Counted from the stretch's first letter, positions 28,523 through 37,420 are shown. The stretch: 64,000 bases of DNA from Clostridium sp. UBA4548 (GCF_002387895.1 NZ_DGLI01000047.1:1-64000), one strand, 5' to 3'. Translations and numbers: made by a program. Notes: generated by a model not told the origin, from the letters alone.

Positions 28523-28551
28523 TTGATTTTATCTTAAATAAGTGATAGAGT
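28523..28551 (+). promoter_or_regulatory. promoter of the rpsF-ssb-rpsR operon
   Basis: TTGATT at 28523-28528, 17-bp spacer, TAGAGT at 28546-28551. Fits the start of an RNA that begins just before the S6:S18-type leader. Confidence 0.5.
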
Positions 28552-28564
28552 ATATAAATGGAAT

Positions 28565-28600
28565 CCCTGCTGTGTAATGCACAGCCGTTAGTCCAAGGGG
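28565..28600 (+). promoter_or_regulatory. S6:S18 ribosomal-protein leader motif
   Basis: Stem GCTGTG/CACAGC with a TAATG loop, a following CCG-containing internal bulge, and an outer CCCT/AGGG pairing that reaches the rpsF ribosome-binding site. This matches the described S6:S18 autoregulatory motif with its unpaired CCG. Binding of the S6:S18 pair would repress the operon. Confidence 0.72.
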
Positions 28601-28614
28601 AGGAGGTGAAACTA

Positions 28615-28902
28615 ATGAGAGCATATGAAACTATTTTCATATTACACCCATCATTAGACGAGGAGGCTGTTAAAGCTAACATCGAAAAATTTAAAGGTGT
28701 AATAGAGAATAATGGAGGAGAAATCGAAAGCGTTGACCTATGGGGCAGAAGAAAATTAGCCTATGAAATAGCTAAAGTTAACGAAGGTTTCTACACATTA
28801 ATCAACTTCAAAGCTAATGCTGAATTACCTAAAGAGTTAGACAGAGTATTCAGAATTACTGACAGTGTTATAAGACATATCATAATTAATCCAGAAAACT
28901 AG
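28615..28902 (+). CDS. rpsF: 30S ribosomal protein S6
   Basis: A 95-residue S6 protein (MRAYETIFILHP, then GRRKLAYEI, then RHIIINPEN), binding 16S rRNA with S18 in the small subunit platform. AGGAGGTGAAACTA directly precedes the ATG at 28615; an in-frame ATG at 28558 would include the leader hairpin and is rejected. First gene of the conserved rpsF-ssb-rpsR operon, 15 bases before ssb. Confidence 0.96.
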   Translation: MRAYETIFILHPSLDEEAVKANIEKFKGVIENNGGEIESVDLWGRRKLAYEIAKVNEGFYTLINFKANAELPKELDRVFRITDSVIRHIIINPEN

Positions 28903-28917
28903 TAGGTAGGTGGAAAC

Positions 28918-29358
28918 ATGAATAAAGTTGTTTTAATTGGAAGATTAACCAAGGATCCTGAGTTGAAATTTACACCAGGTACAGGAACAGCTGTAACCAC
29001 TTTTACACTTGCTGTTAATAGAAGATTTAAGAAAGAGGGGCAGCCTGAAGCTGACTTCATTCCTGTAGTTGTATGGGGAAAGCAAGCTGAAAGCACTGCA
29101 AATTACATGAGCAAAGGTAAACAGCTTAGTGTAAGTGGCAGAATTGAAACTCGTTCTTATGATGCTAAAGATGGTACGAAAAGATATGTTACTGAAGTAG
29201 TTGCTGATGAAGTACACTTCCTTGAGTGGGGTGGAAATAAAACATCAGGAAATGATACGAATTCTAACGGTTATGGATCGCCATCGATACCAGATGATTA
29301 TTTTGGAGGAAACTCTGACATAACTCCTATGGATGATGGAGAGGACATACCATTCTAA
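28918..29358 (+). CDS. ssb: single-stranded DNA-binding protein
   Basis: A 146-residue tetrameric SSB. The OB fold spans about 1-105 (MNKVVLIGRLTKDPEL, then FTLAVNRRF, then SYDAKDGTKRYVTEVVADEV), followed by a Gly/Asn linker and the conserved acidic tip DDGEDIPF that recruits repair proteins. Middle gene of the rpsF operon with a GTAGGTGG site. Confidence 0.96.
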   Translation: MNKVVLIGRLTKDPELKFTPGTGTAVTTFTLAVNRRFKKEGQPEADFIPVVVWGKQAESTANYMSKGKQLSVSGRIETRSYDAKDGTKRYVTEVVADEVHFLEWGGNKTSGNDTNSNGYGSPSIPDDYFGGNSDITPMDDGEDIPF

Positions 29359-29381
29359 AAATAGGTAAGGAGGAGAAAACT

Positions 29382-29627
29382 ATGGCTTTTGATAGAAATA
29401 GAGGCGGTAACAGAAGAAGACCAAAAAGAAAAGTTTGTTCATTCTGTATCGATAAAGCTACTGCAATAGACTACAAAGATATTTTTAAATTAAAAAAATA
29501 TGTTACAGAAAAGGGTAAAATATTGCCAAGAAGAATTTCTGGAACTTGTGCTAAGCATCAAAGAATGCTTACTGTAGCTATTAAGAGAGCTAGAAACATA
29601 GCATTACTACCATTCACAACAGAATAG
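29382..29627 (+). CDS. rpsR: 30S ribosomal protein S18
   Basis: An 81-residue S18 with an N-terminal basic arm (RNRGGNRRRPKRKV), the cysteine segment CSFCIDKAT and the core SGTCAKHQRMLTVAIKRARNIALLPF. It pairs with S6 on the ribosome and likely with the leader RNA. Last gene of the operon, behind AAGGAGGAG and followed by a terminator. Confidence 0.96.
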   Translation: MAFDRNRGGNRRRPKRKVCSFCIDKATAIDYKDIFKLKKYVTEKGKILPRRISGTCAKHQRMLTVAIKRARNIALLPFTTE

Positions 29628-29636
29628 GTAATATAC

Positions 29637-29670
29637 AAAGCAGAGTAATTTTACTCTGCTTTTATTTTTT
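29637..29670 (+). terminator. terminator of the rpsF operon
   Basis: AAGCAGAGTAA / TTACTCTGCTT stem followed by TTATTTTTT. Confidence 0.88.
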
Positions 29671-29863
29671 CATATAAAGTTAGAACATATATTGTTATAT
29701 TTTAATTGAGATTCTTATATATCATAAGAAACCTTTTTATATAACCAACAAAGAATAGATTTATTGTAAAATTAGTTTCAGAACTTAGAATGCAGTTGAA
29801 ATTAATATATTTTATTAATTTGTGCTATAATTTATAATAAATCTTAAATTAGGAGTGGAGTTT

Positions 29864-30274
29864 ATGTACATAGCATTAGGAAATACAGTTGTTGATAGCA
29901 AAGAAATAAAGGAGATTATTGAATCAAATACAGATTTTAAAGTAGTGAAGGATATGAGCAAAGGAACTAAAAGAGAAGATGTTTTGGCCTTTAATCTAAG
30001 TGTTGATGTATCTGTTTTAAAAGAAATAATAGAAGAAGACTATAATTTAGAAGAAATAGAAGAAGATGAATTATTCGAAGAGTATTTAAGTCTTGCAGAA
30101 GAGATGGTAATTGATATAGAAGAATTTATACCTGAAGAAGCTATGCTCCAATCTAAAGCTTACAAGTGGGATGCGGATGATACAATAAAATTAGTTGTAG
30201 CTGTGGCAGATGAAGAGTTTGGGGAGTTAAAGCTAAAGGATATAATGAAAAGATTATTGACTCAAGTAGAATAG
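29864..30274 (+). CDS. acidic conserved protein of unknown function
   Basis: A 136-residue, strongly acidic, helical protein that I do not recognise. The N-terminus (MYIALGNTVVDSKEI) and a C-terminal stretch (DTIKLVVAVADEEFGELKLKD) may be strands, with a long Glu-rich middle. No membrane segment, no cysteine and no catalytic motif are apparent. A GTG at 29855 is in frame, but AGGAG at 29850-29854 is best spaced for the ATG at 29864. Monocistronic, with no link to neighbours. Confidence 0.6.
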   Translation: MYIALGNTVVDSKEIKEIIESNTDFKVVKDMSKGTKREDVLAFNLSVDVSVLKEIIEEDYNLEEIEEDELFEEYLSLAEEMVIDIEEFIPEEAMLQSKAYKWDADDTIKLVVAVADEEFGELKLKDIMKRLLTQVE

Positions 30275-30393
30275 CAAAGACAAATTGTGAAAATATATTT
30301 GTAAATTAACCTAGTTAACTAGGTTAATCATATGTAAGGGCTTTAATAAATTTATTGTAGCCGTATGAATAGAAGAAAGAAAAGAGAAGTGAA

Positions 30394-30435
30394 TTACAGA
30401 AGTTGAAAGCATATTCAACTTCTGTAAGAATTTTG
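30394..30435. terminator. bidirectional terminator
   Basis: 14-bp perfect repeat TTACAGAAGTTGAA / TTCAACTTCTGTAA with a 6-nt loop between two convergent genes; GAATTTT follows rightward. Confidence 0.78.
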
Positions 30436-30436
30436 G

Positions 30437-31189
30437 TTACTTTAATATAAGTTCCACAGGACAGTGGTCAGAGCCTAAAACATCTGAGTGTATGGTAGCA
30501 CTAACTAAGTTATCCTTAAGTTTTTCTGAAACACAAAAGTAATCTATACGCCATCCTGCGTTGTTAGCCCTAGCATTAAATCTGTAGGACCACCAACTAT
30601 AGGCTCCTTCTTTATCAGGGTAGAAATACCTAAAGGTGTCTATGAAGCCATTAGCTAAAAATTCGGTGAATTTTTCTCTCTCTTCATCGCTAAAGCCTGC
30701 ATTTTTTCTGTTGCTTTTAGGATTTTTTAGGTCAATTTCCTCATGAGCTACGTTTAAGTCTCCACACATAACCACTGGCTTAACTTCATCTAATTTTTTT
30801 AGGTATTCCCTAAAATCATTTTCCCATTTCATTCTATAATCCAATCTCGCTAATTTTTCTTGAGAGTTTGGAGTGTAAACAGTCACCATATAGAAATCAT
30901 TGAATTCTAAAGTTATAACTCTACCCTCTTTATCATGTTCTTCTATGTTGATTCCAAAGTTCACACTTAATGGCTGAACTTTTGTAAATATAGCTGTGCC
31001 GGAATACCCTTTTTTTTCTGCATAATTCCAATATTGATGATATCCTTCAAGGTCAAGATTGATTTGTCCTTCTTGCAATTTGCTCTCTTGAATACAAAAT
31101 ATATCTGCATCTACATCTTTAAAAAAATCTAAAAAGCCCTTTTGAACACAAGCTCTTAAACCATTTACATTCCATGATATTAATTTCAT
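30437..31189 (-). CDS. xth: exodeoxyribonuclease III
   Basis: A 250-residue AP endonuclease/3'-5' exonuclease for base excision repair. Motifs: LISWNVNGLRACVQKGF, the metal ligand Glu in IFCIQESKLQ, VYTPNS, CGDLNVAH, GWRIDYF and the catalytic DH in GSDHCPVEL at the C-terminus. Length matches the XthA/ExoA group. The ATG follows AAAGGAGGAC. Convergent with the preceding acidic protein. Confidence 0.94.
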   Translation of the reverse strand: MKLISWNVNGLRACVQKGFLDFFKDVDADIFCIQESKLQEGQINLDLEGYHQYWNYAEKKGYSGTAIFTKVQPLSVNFGINIEEHDKEGRVITLEFNDFYMVTVYTPNSQEKLARLDYRMKWENDFREYLKKLDEVKPVVMCGDLNVAHEEIDLKNPKSNRKNAGFSDEEREKFTEFLANGFIDTFRYFYPDKEGAYSWWSYRFNARANNAGWRIDYFCVSEKLKDNLVSATIHSDVLGSDHCPVELILK

Positions 31190-31388
31190 CGTAAGTCCTC
31201 CTTTGCTTGAGATAAATCTATAGTAATTCCTTAAAAACTATTATACTTGAAAATAGAAAAATTTACTATTGATAATGTTGTAAGATTTACAAAGTAAATA
31301 ATAGTAATTGCAATATAATATAATGAATATATTTTAGAGAAGATCTATTAGTTATGGGAGTAGAATAAAAGTTAGAGGGGGATAATTT

Positions 31389-32252
31389 TTGGAAAACATA
31401 ATTTTTATATTAAAATCAGTGCTTTTAGGAATTGTTGAAGGTATAACAGAATTTTTGCCAATATCATCAACAGGACATTTAGTAATATTTCAAAATTTAA
31501 TAGGTTTTAAAGGGATAACCAATAAGTATCTTGAGATGTATACCTATGTTATACAACTAGGTGCCATTTTAGCGGTAATTGTACTATATTGGGGGAAAAT
31601 AAAAGAAACACTTATAAATTTTTTTCCTCAAAAGGTTGGTTATGAAAAATCGGGTTTTAGATTTTGGTTTATGATATTTATAGCTTGTGTACCTGGTGGT
31701 ATATTTGGGATAATGTTAAATGATTTAGCTGATAAATATTTGTTTTCTCCTGTACCAGTAGCTGTTGCGTTATTTCTAGGAGCTGTATGGATGATATATG
31801 CTGAAGGCAAGTTTAGAAATAAAAACTTAGGAAAAGCAAGAAGTACTTTTGAAAGAGATGGGATAATTACAACAAAGCAAGCTATTGTGGTTGGGTTGTT
31901 TCAATGTTTGGCTATCATACCTGGTATGTCTCGTTCAGCATCAACTATTATTGGTGGGTGGATTTCGGGGCTTTCTACAGTAGCAGCTGCGGAATTCTCT
32001 TTCTTTTTGGCGATACCAGTAATGATTGGGATGAGTATCTTAAAAATTATTAAAATTGGTGGTTTTTTTTCTCTTACTTCTTTAGAGTTACTTTCTCTAG
32101 GAGTTGGATTTATAGTATCTTTTTTAGTAGCATTAATTGTTATTGATATGTTTATTTCGTACCTACAAAGAAAGCCAATGAAAAAATTTGCAGTATATAG
32201 AATGATATTTGCTGTGGTAGTTTTAATAACAGGGTTTTTAGGAGTGTTTTAA
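31389..32252 (+). CDS. uppP: undecaprenyl-diphosphate phosphatase
   Basis: A 287-residue polytopic membrane enzyme (BacA/UppP family) that dephosphorylates undecaprenyl pyrophosphate to recycle the peptidoglycan lipid carrier and confers bacitracin resistance. Signatures: GIVEGITEFLPISSTGHL near residue 15 and the PGMSRSASTIIGGW loop near 180, with about eight hydrophobic segments. TTG start behind AGGGGGATAA. Monocistronic, followed by a terminator. Confidence 0.95.
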   Translation: MENIIFILKSVLLGIVEGITEFLPISSTGHLVIFQNLIGFKGITNKYLEMYTYVIQLGAILAVIVLYWGKIKETLINFFPQKVGYEKSGFRFWFMIFIACVPGGIFGIMLNDLADKYLFSPVPVAVALFLGAVWMIYAEGKFRNKNLGKARSTFERDGIITTKQAIVVGLFQCLAIIPGMSRSASTIIGGWISGLSTVAAAEFSFFLAIPVMIGMSILKIIKIGGFFSLTSLELLSLGVGFIVSFLVALIVIDMFISYLQRKPMKKFAVYRMIFAVVVLITGFLGVF

Positions 32253-32269
32253 GGGAGTATATTTATAAA

Positions 32270-32306
32270 ATAAAGAAGCATACAAGAGGTTGTAATGCTT
32301 CTTTTG
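32270..32306 (+). terminator. terminator after uppP
   Basis: AGAAGCA-TACAA / TTGTA-A-TGCTTCT stem with one bulge, followed by TTTT. Confidence 0.7.
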
Positions 32307-32318
32307 TAGATAATTGAA

Positions 32319-32531
32319 CTATAACTTTTTATAAAGGATATGACTTCCTGTATCTTTGCGTATTTCTACATTGTTATAAATTCCTTGTTCAACTTCAGTT
32401 TTAAAAACTTTTCCATCTTCAGTGTGATCATCAGTAGGGAAGTTTTCCTTAACTACATCCTTATATTCAAATGGACATCCAGATGGAACCTTACTTAGTT
32501 TTTCTTTATCAATGTGGCTTCTATGATTCAC
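32319..32531 (-). CDS. small protein of unknown function
   Basis: About 70 residues, hydrophilic and charged. The product has a central PSGCPFEYKDVVKENFP segment and ends RKDTGSHILYKKL. I do not recognise the family. An ATG at 32540 lies too close to AAAGGA; the GTG at 32531 is properly spaced from it, so I choose that. It is convergent with uppP, with the terminator between. No motif suggests an enzymatic role. Confidence 0.6.
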   Translation of the reverse strand: MNHRSHIDKEKLSKVPSGCPFEYKDVVKENFPTDDHTEDGKVFKTEVEQGIYNNVEIRKDTGSHILYKKL

Positions 32532-32681
32532 TTTAATCATCCTTTCTATATATATTTCTTAAGTTATTATTTCCAAGGTGAAAAAAGTTATTTATAACAT
32601 AAGCAACCATATTATTTTATAATGATAATTATGGTATTCTATTTCTAAAGTTTAAATTTTTAATGAAAGATGGGGGATTTT

Positions 32682-33470
32682 ATGATATTTTATTTTTCAG
32701 GAACAGGAAACTCGTTGTATGTAGCTAAGAGAATTGCAAAAACAAATAATGAAGAGTTGGTTTCTATTGCAGTCTTATTAACAAGTGAAAAGGAGATATA
32801 CGAATACCAACTAAAGGAAAATGAGGTAATTGGATTTGTATATCCTATATATGCATGGTCGCCACCTAAGCAAGTCTTAGAGTTTGTGGAAAAACTTAAG
32901 TTAAGCAATTATAAGAATAATTATATATTTTCTATAGCTACTTGTGGAGAAAATATCGGTAATGCTATGAAAGTATTAAGTGGAGCTTTAAGTAAAAAAC
33001 AACTGCTTTTAAATAGTGGATTTTCTATAAAAATGCCAAATAACTACATTATTATGGGGAATGTTGATAGTAAAGAAGTTGAAAGAAAAAAGCTATTAGA
33101 AGCAGAAAATATAATTAATAATATAAACAAAACAATAGAGAATAGAGATAAAGGTGTTTTCCAAATAGAAAAAGGATTTATGCCTAGCTTATTAACTAAT
33201 ATAATAAATCCCCTATTCAATAAAGGAGCAACTCACACAGAAAAGTTTTGGGCCTCTGATAAATGTACTAGTTGTGGAATTTGTGAAAAAGTGTGTAATT
33301 GCACTAACATTAAAGTTCAGGGTAAACCTAAATGGGGAAACAAGTGTACTCAGTGTTTAGCGTGCATACACCTTTGTCCAACAGGGGCAATTCAATATGG
33401 AAAGGGCACGGAGAAAAAGGGTAGGTACAAAAATCCTGAAGTATCTATAAATGAGATGATTCTTAAATAG
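32682..33470 (+). CDS. EFR1-type flavodoxin-ferredoxin fusion
   Basis: A 262-residue EFR1 family electron carrier. The N-terminal flavodoxin-like half has the phosphate loop FSGTGNSLYVAKRI for FMN, and the C-terminal quarter carries two 4Fe-4S motifs: CTSCGICEKVC and CTQCLACIHLCP. It is cytoplasmic, and partners are unknown. GGGGG precedes the ATG at 32682; the ATG 12 bases upstream is less well spaced. Typical of anaerobic clostridia. Stands alone between a small protein gene and a long AT-rich gap. Confidence 0.88.
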   Translation: MIFYFSGTGNSLYVAKRIAKTNNEELVSIAVLLTSEKEIYEYQLKENEVIGFVYPIYAWSPPKQVLEFVEKLKLSNYKNNYIFSIATCGENIGNAMKVLSGALSKKQLLLNSGFSIKMPNNYIIMGNVDSKEVERKKLLEAENIINNINKTIENRDKGVFQIEKGFMPSLLTNIINPLFNKGATHTEKFWASDKCTSCGICEKVCNCTNIKVQGKPKWGNKCTQCLACIHLCPTGAIQYGKGTEKKGRYKNPEVSINEMILK

Positions 33471-33843
33471 ATTTACTTCTAAGGGTAAGCAATATTAAAC
33501 TAGTTAATATTATTTACAATATTAAAATACAAAAGCTTTCTTGTAAAAAATAATAATTTAAAAACATTACTATAAAATTAACAAGAAATCATGAATATAT
33601 TACAAATAATATGGGTGCATATTAAGATTAATTGTTATAAATTATAATTATATGAAGAAAATTAAGTTAAAAAAATACTAAAATACTATTATATTCCTAA
33701 AAAATCAAGTTTAATACTAAAAAAACTGCAATAATAATGGAAAATTTTAAATAAACATATTGTCAATAAATAAACAATATGTTAAAATTTAAGCAGAATG
33801 AAAATTATGTTAATTCATTTATTTTAGGGGTGGAGGGTAAAAA
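33471..33843. other. AT-rich intergenic region
   Basis: 373 bases, with many A and T runs. It should contain the promoter of the lipoprotein gene. I see no coding frame, repeat or riboswitch. Confidence 0.5.
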
Positions 33844-34911
33844 ATGAAAAAATTAGCATTAAGTGCATTAATACTTACTATGTCTCTTTCTGTATTCACT
33901 GGTTGTTCATCTGGAGCAAGTGGATCAAAAATTGTAAAAATGGGAATGGGACACATAACATCAGTTGAAAAATCTAAAGATCTTGGTGTTGATAAGGATG
34001 GAAAAGAAGTTCTTCCAACTGGACAAGTTGATACAATTATTGTAGCAGCTGCTTTTGATAAGGATGGAAAGGTTGTAAAGGTAACTATTGATAATGCTCA
34101 AACTAAAGTAGATTACAATAAGGATCTTTCTCTTAAATCTGATATTAAAGCTGAAGGAAAAACTAAAGTTGAGCTTGGCGATGCTTATGGCATGGTAAAA
34201 GCTTCTTCAATTAAAAAAGAATGGTACCAACAAATTGCTGAATTAGAAAAGTGGATGGTTGGTAAAACTGTAGAAGAAATAAAGGCTATGAAAGTAGTTA
34301 AGAAAGATGATTCTCATCCATCAGTACCAGATGTAGCTGAACTTAAATCTTCTGTTACAGTATCTGTAGAGGGATATATAGCTGGTGTTGAAGAAGCTTA
34401 TAAAAATTCTATAGAAGTTAAAGGGGCTGAAAAGATTGGTCTTGGACACAAAGTGTCTACTTCTAGTTCAAAAGCATTAGGTAAAGATAAGGATGGAAAA
34501 GAAGTTCTTCCAACTGCACAAGTTGACACTGTAATGGCAACTACTGCATTTGATAAGGATGGAAAAGTTGTGGCAACCATAATAGATAATGCTCAAACTA
34601 AAGTTAACTATGATAAAGATGGAAAAGTAACTTCAGATAAGAAGACTGCTCCAAAAACTAAGGTTGAACTTGGTGATGGTTATGGAATGGCAAAAGCTTC
34701 ATCAATCAAAAAAGAGTGGTATCAACAAATAGCTGAATTACAAAAATGGATGGCAGGAAAGAAAGTTGATGAAATAAAAGGCATGAAGGTAGTAAAGAAA
34801 GACGATGCTCACCCAGCAGTGCCAGATGTAGCTGAGCTTAAATCTTCTGTAACAGTATCTGTTCAAGATTATATTGATGTTGTAGAAGAAGGATCTCAAA
34901 AAGCTAAGTAG
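33844..34911 (+). CDS. lipoprotein with two tandem repeats, possible flavinylated electron-transfer protein
   Basis: A 355-residue lipoprotein: lipid-attachment motif FTGCSSG after a short signal. It contains two near-identical units of about 160 residues (about 30-195 and 196-355), each with DKDGKEVLPT, FDKDGK, DNAQTKV, YGM-KASSIKKEWYQQ and HP-VPDVAELKSSVTVSV. The layout resembles FMN-bind lipoproteins such as PplA, in which an ApbE enzyme attaches FMN to a Ser/Thr; the KASS segment is my candidate site. The next gene encodes an ApbE lipoprotein, which supports this. The role in extracellular electron transfer is inferred. Strong AGGGGTGGAGGG site and richer codons suggest high expression. 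Confidence 0.7.
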   Translation: MKKLALSALILTMSLSVFTGCSSGASGSKIVKMGMGHITSVEKSKDLGVDKDGKEVLPTGQVDTIIVAAAFDKDGKVVKVTIDNAQTKVDYNKDLSLKSDIKAEGKTKVELGDAYGMVKASSIKKEWYQQIAELEKWMVGKTVEEIKAMKVVKKDDSHPSVPDVAELKSSVTVSVEGYIAGVEEAYKNSIEVKGAEKIGLGHKVSTSSSKALGKDKDGKEVLPTAQVDTVMATTAFDKDGKVVATIIDNAQTKVNYDKDGKVTSDKKTAPKTKVELGDGYGMAKASSIKKEWYQQIAELQKWMAGKKVDEIKGMKVVKKDDAHPAVPDVAELKSSVTVSVQDYIDVVEEGSQKAK

Positions 34912-34961
34912 TATGAACTTTGTTTCAAATAGAGATTAATAATTAAAATAAAATATTTAAT

Positions 34962-34995
34962 AAAAACTCCCTCACATAAGTGGGGGAGTTTTTGA
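34962..34995 (+). terminator. terminator after the repeat lipoprotein
   Basis: AAACTCCCTCAC / GTGGGGGAGTTT stem with a T-G pair, then TTTTT. Confidence 0.85.
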
Positions 34996-35173
34996 TAATT
35001 AATCTATAAAGGTAATATATATATATATAGTGGATTTGAGATTTGGTGAAAAGTTATCATCTAAAAAGTAATTACAAAATAAAACTAAAAAACAGTAGAT
35101 TAGTGACATAACTTTGTTTATAATTGACTAAGCTTGTACTTTACTGTTATTAATAAGGAGGCACGGAAAATAC

Positions 35174-36268
35174 ATGAAGAAAATTACTAAAGGGTTGATG
35201 ATGATACTTTTATTCATGTTTGTTTTTACTGGATGTAAGAAGGAAGCAGTAAGTGAGTATACAAAATATACTGAGAGTTTTTTTGATACTTTTAACACTA
35301 TGACCACTGTTGTCGGTTATACTAAAACAGAGGAAGAATTTAAAACATATATGGGGAAAATACATAGTGATTTTGAAAGACTTCACAAATTATATGATAT
35401 ATACAATGATTATGAAGGAATAAACAATATAAAAACAATAAATGATAATGCTGGTGTGAAGCCTGTACAAGTAGATAAAGATATTATAGATTTAATTATG
35501 TTTTCAAAAGAGTGGTATAATCGTACAGGTAAAGAAACTAATATTGCCATGGGTTCAGTTCTGAGTATATGGCATGATTATAGAGAAGAGGGGCGTAATA
35601 ACCCGGATGAGGCTAAGATTCCACCTATGGAAGACCTTAAAGAAGCAACAAAGTATACTGATTTGGATAAGGTTATTGTGGATTTAGAAAAAAGTACAGT
35701 ATATTTACAAGATAAAAGGATGAGCTTAGATGTGGGAGCAGTAGCTAAGGGGTATGCAACTGAAGTTGTAGCAAAGAAAGCTCTAAGTGAGGGATTAACT
35801 TCTGGAATCATTAGTGCTGGAGGAAATGTGAGAGTTCTTGGGAAACCATTAGATGGAGTTAGAGAACGTTGGGGAATAGGCGTTCAAGATCCAGATAAAT
35901 CTATAGCATCTGAAGGAGAAGATACTCTTGATACAATATTCCTTAACAACGCTTCAGTGGTAACTAGTGGAGATTATCAAAGATATTATATTGTTAATGG
36001 TGAAGTGATGCATCATCTTATTGATCCTAAAACATTAATGCCAGGGAAATACTATAGATCTGTAACAGTTGTAACAGAAGATTCAGGGTTAGCTGACTTT
36101 TTATCAACTACCACATTTTTACTTCCTTATGAAGAAAGTCGTAAACTTGTGGATAGTCTCCAGGGTGTCGAAGCAATGTGGGTAATGCCTGATGGGACTA
36201 TACAAGTAACAGATGGTATGAAAAAAATAATGAAAAGTAATGGTGCTACTGGGGCGAAAGCAGAGTAA
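35174..36268 (+). CDS. apbE: ApbE family FAD:protein FMN transferase, lipoprotein
   Basis: A 364-residue extracytoplasmic lipoprotein (lipobox FTGCKKE) that transfers FMN from FAD to Ser/Thr of target proteins. Motifs: FDTFNTMTTVVGY near residue 37, RMSLDVGAVAKGYATEVV near 180, SAGGNVRVLG near 215 and HLIDPKTLMPG near 280. It is separated from the upstream repeat lipoprotein by a terminator and 260 bases, so it has its own promoter. The substrate is probably that lipoprotein or a membrane partner encoded elsewhere. Start ATG behind AAGGAGGC. Confidence 0.9.
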   Translation: MKKITKGLMMILLFMFVFTGCKKEAVSEYTKYTESFFDTFNTMTTVVGYTKTEEEFKTYMGKIHSDFERLHKLYDIYNDYEGINNIKTINDNAGVKPVQVDKDIIDLIMFSKEWYNRTGKETNIAMGSVLSIWHDYREEGRNNPDEAKIPPMEDLKEATKYTDLDKVIVDLEKSTVYLQDKRMSLDVGAVAKGYATEVVAKKALSEGLTSGIISAGGNVRVLGKPLDGVRERWGIGVQDPDKSIASEGEDTLDTIFLNNASVVTSGDYQRYYIVNGEVMHHLIDPKTLMPGKYYRSVTVVTEDSGLADFLSTTTFLLPYEESRKLVDSLQGVEAMWVMPDGTIQVTDGMKKIMKSNGATGAKAE

Positions 36269-36413
36269 AATAAGAGTCTAGAAGAATACAACAGAAGTAT
36301 TTCTTTTAGACTTTTCTTTTAGATTTTTTTAAATTTTATATGTTCGTATATGAATAATAGCCTTAAAAGAATCATAAAATAATTCTATTACAGCTAACAA
36401 AGGAGGAATTTTA

Positions 36414-36563
36414 ATGGAAAAAGAAAGAGAATCTGAATTACATAGTAAGGCTAAAGAAATGATGATAGCTGGAGAAGACTGGAACAAGATTATGGATGAA
36501 ACTCATCTAAGGTTAAAAGATTTAAAAAGAATACAAAGGGAAGAAATAACACCACATTTCTAA
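36414..36563 (+). CDS. 49-residue small charged protein, unknown
   Basis: ATG at 36414 with AAAGGAGGAATTTTA upstream, 49 codons then TAA. The product is a highly charged helix (MEKERESELHSKAKEMM, then DWNKIMDETHLRLKDLKR), probably soluble. Not recognised. The stop codon forms part of the terminator that follows, so it is a compact, real gene. No obvious functional neighbour. Confidence 0.7.
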   Translation: MEKERESELHSKAKEMMIAGEDWNKIMDETHLRLKDLKRIQREEITPHF

Positions 36564-36588
36564 ATAACGGGATTTCCCGTTATTTTTA
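36563..36588 (+). terminator. terminator after the 49-residue gene
   Basis: AAATAACGGGA-TT-TCCCGTTATTT stem, then TT. Confidence 0.8.
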
Positions 36589-36706
36589 TGTTCATTTTAA
36601 TTAGAGTTAGGAGTAAAAGTGGAAAAAGTAAACTGAAGTACTAGTTTAAAAGACTATATAAGGTAAATAATTATAAGATTCATATTTATCGAAAAGAGGA
36701 GATTGT

Positions 36707-37420
36707 ATGCTTAAGTTTATTGGAATAGGAAGTGCATTTAATACAGAAATGGGGAATAATAGTGGGTTTATAAAAAAGGAGGGTGCTATGATATTAATAG
36801 ATTGTGGAGGAACAGTTTTTGAGAGGTTAAAAAAGTTTCAGTTGTTAAAAGACATTTCTAAAATATATATAATTATTACCCATACTCACCCTGATCATAT
36901 CGGAAGCCTTGGAGATTTAATATTTTATTGCCATTATAAATTGAAGATTAAGCCTGTAATATATTTCCCAGAAAATACCTTAATCCGTAAATTATTTTCA
37001 GTTGTAGGAGTAAAGGAGAATATGTATATTATAAAAACTGCGATGAAAAATACTGAAATTGATAAGGGATTAGGAAAATTTACTATTGAGTATCTACAAG
37101 GAAGTCATGCAAAATCTATTCCGGCTTATAGCTTCTATTTAACCTTAGATAAAACTACTGTTTATTATAGTGGAGATAGTAATAGAATCTCAAAAGAAGT
37201 TATTGAAAAGTTAAAGAAGGATGAAATTCAAAATATTTATCAAGATACGACCTCTATTGATTACGTAGCGACAGGACATCTACCCTTTAAAAAGTTATGC
37301 GAAGTTATTGAAGAATCCTTAAGGGAGAGAGTTTATTGTATGCACTTGGATGAAAATCTAGATAAAGAAGTTATATTAAGTTCAGGATTTAATATTGCAC
37401 CTTTAATAGCTATGAATTAG
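36707..37420 (+). CDS. MBL-fold metal-dependent hydrolase
   Basis: A 237-residue metallo-beta-lactamase-fold hydrolase with the metal motif THTHPDHIGS near residue 64, GSHA near 128, SGDSN near 153 and ATGHLP near 190. The layout is like RNase Z or other metal-dependent hydrolases, but without their long extension. Substrate unknown. Start ATG behind AAGAGGAG. It may share an upstream promoter region with the small gene, but a terminator separates them. Confidence 0.82.
   Translation: MLKFIGIGSAFNTEMGNNSGFIKKEGAMILIDCGGTVFERLKKFQLLKDISKIYIIITHTHPDHIGSLGDLIFYCHYKLKIKPVIYFPENTLIRKLFSVVGVKENMYIIKTAMKNTEIDKGLGKFTIEYLQGSHAKSIPAYSFYLTLDKTTVYYSGDSNRISKEVIEKLKKDEIQNIYQDTTSIDYVATGHLPFKKLCEVIEESLRERVYCMHLDENLDKEVILSSGFNIAPLIAMN

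Noticed and set aside
28558..28614. In-frame upstream ATG for rpsF at 28558
   Set aside because: It would translate through the S6:S18 leader and lacks a ribosome-binding site; the family start is the ATG at 28615.
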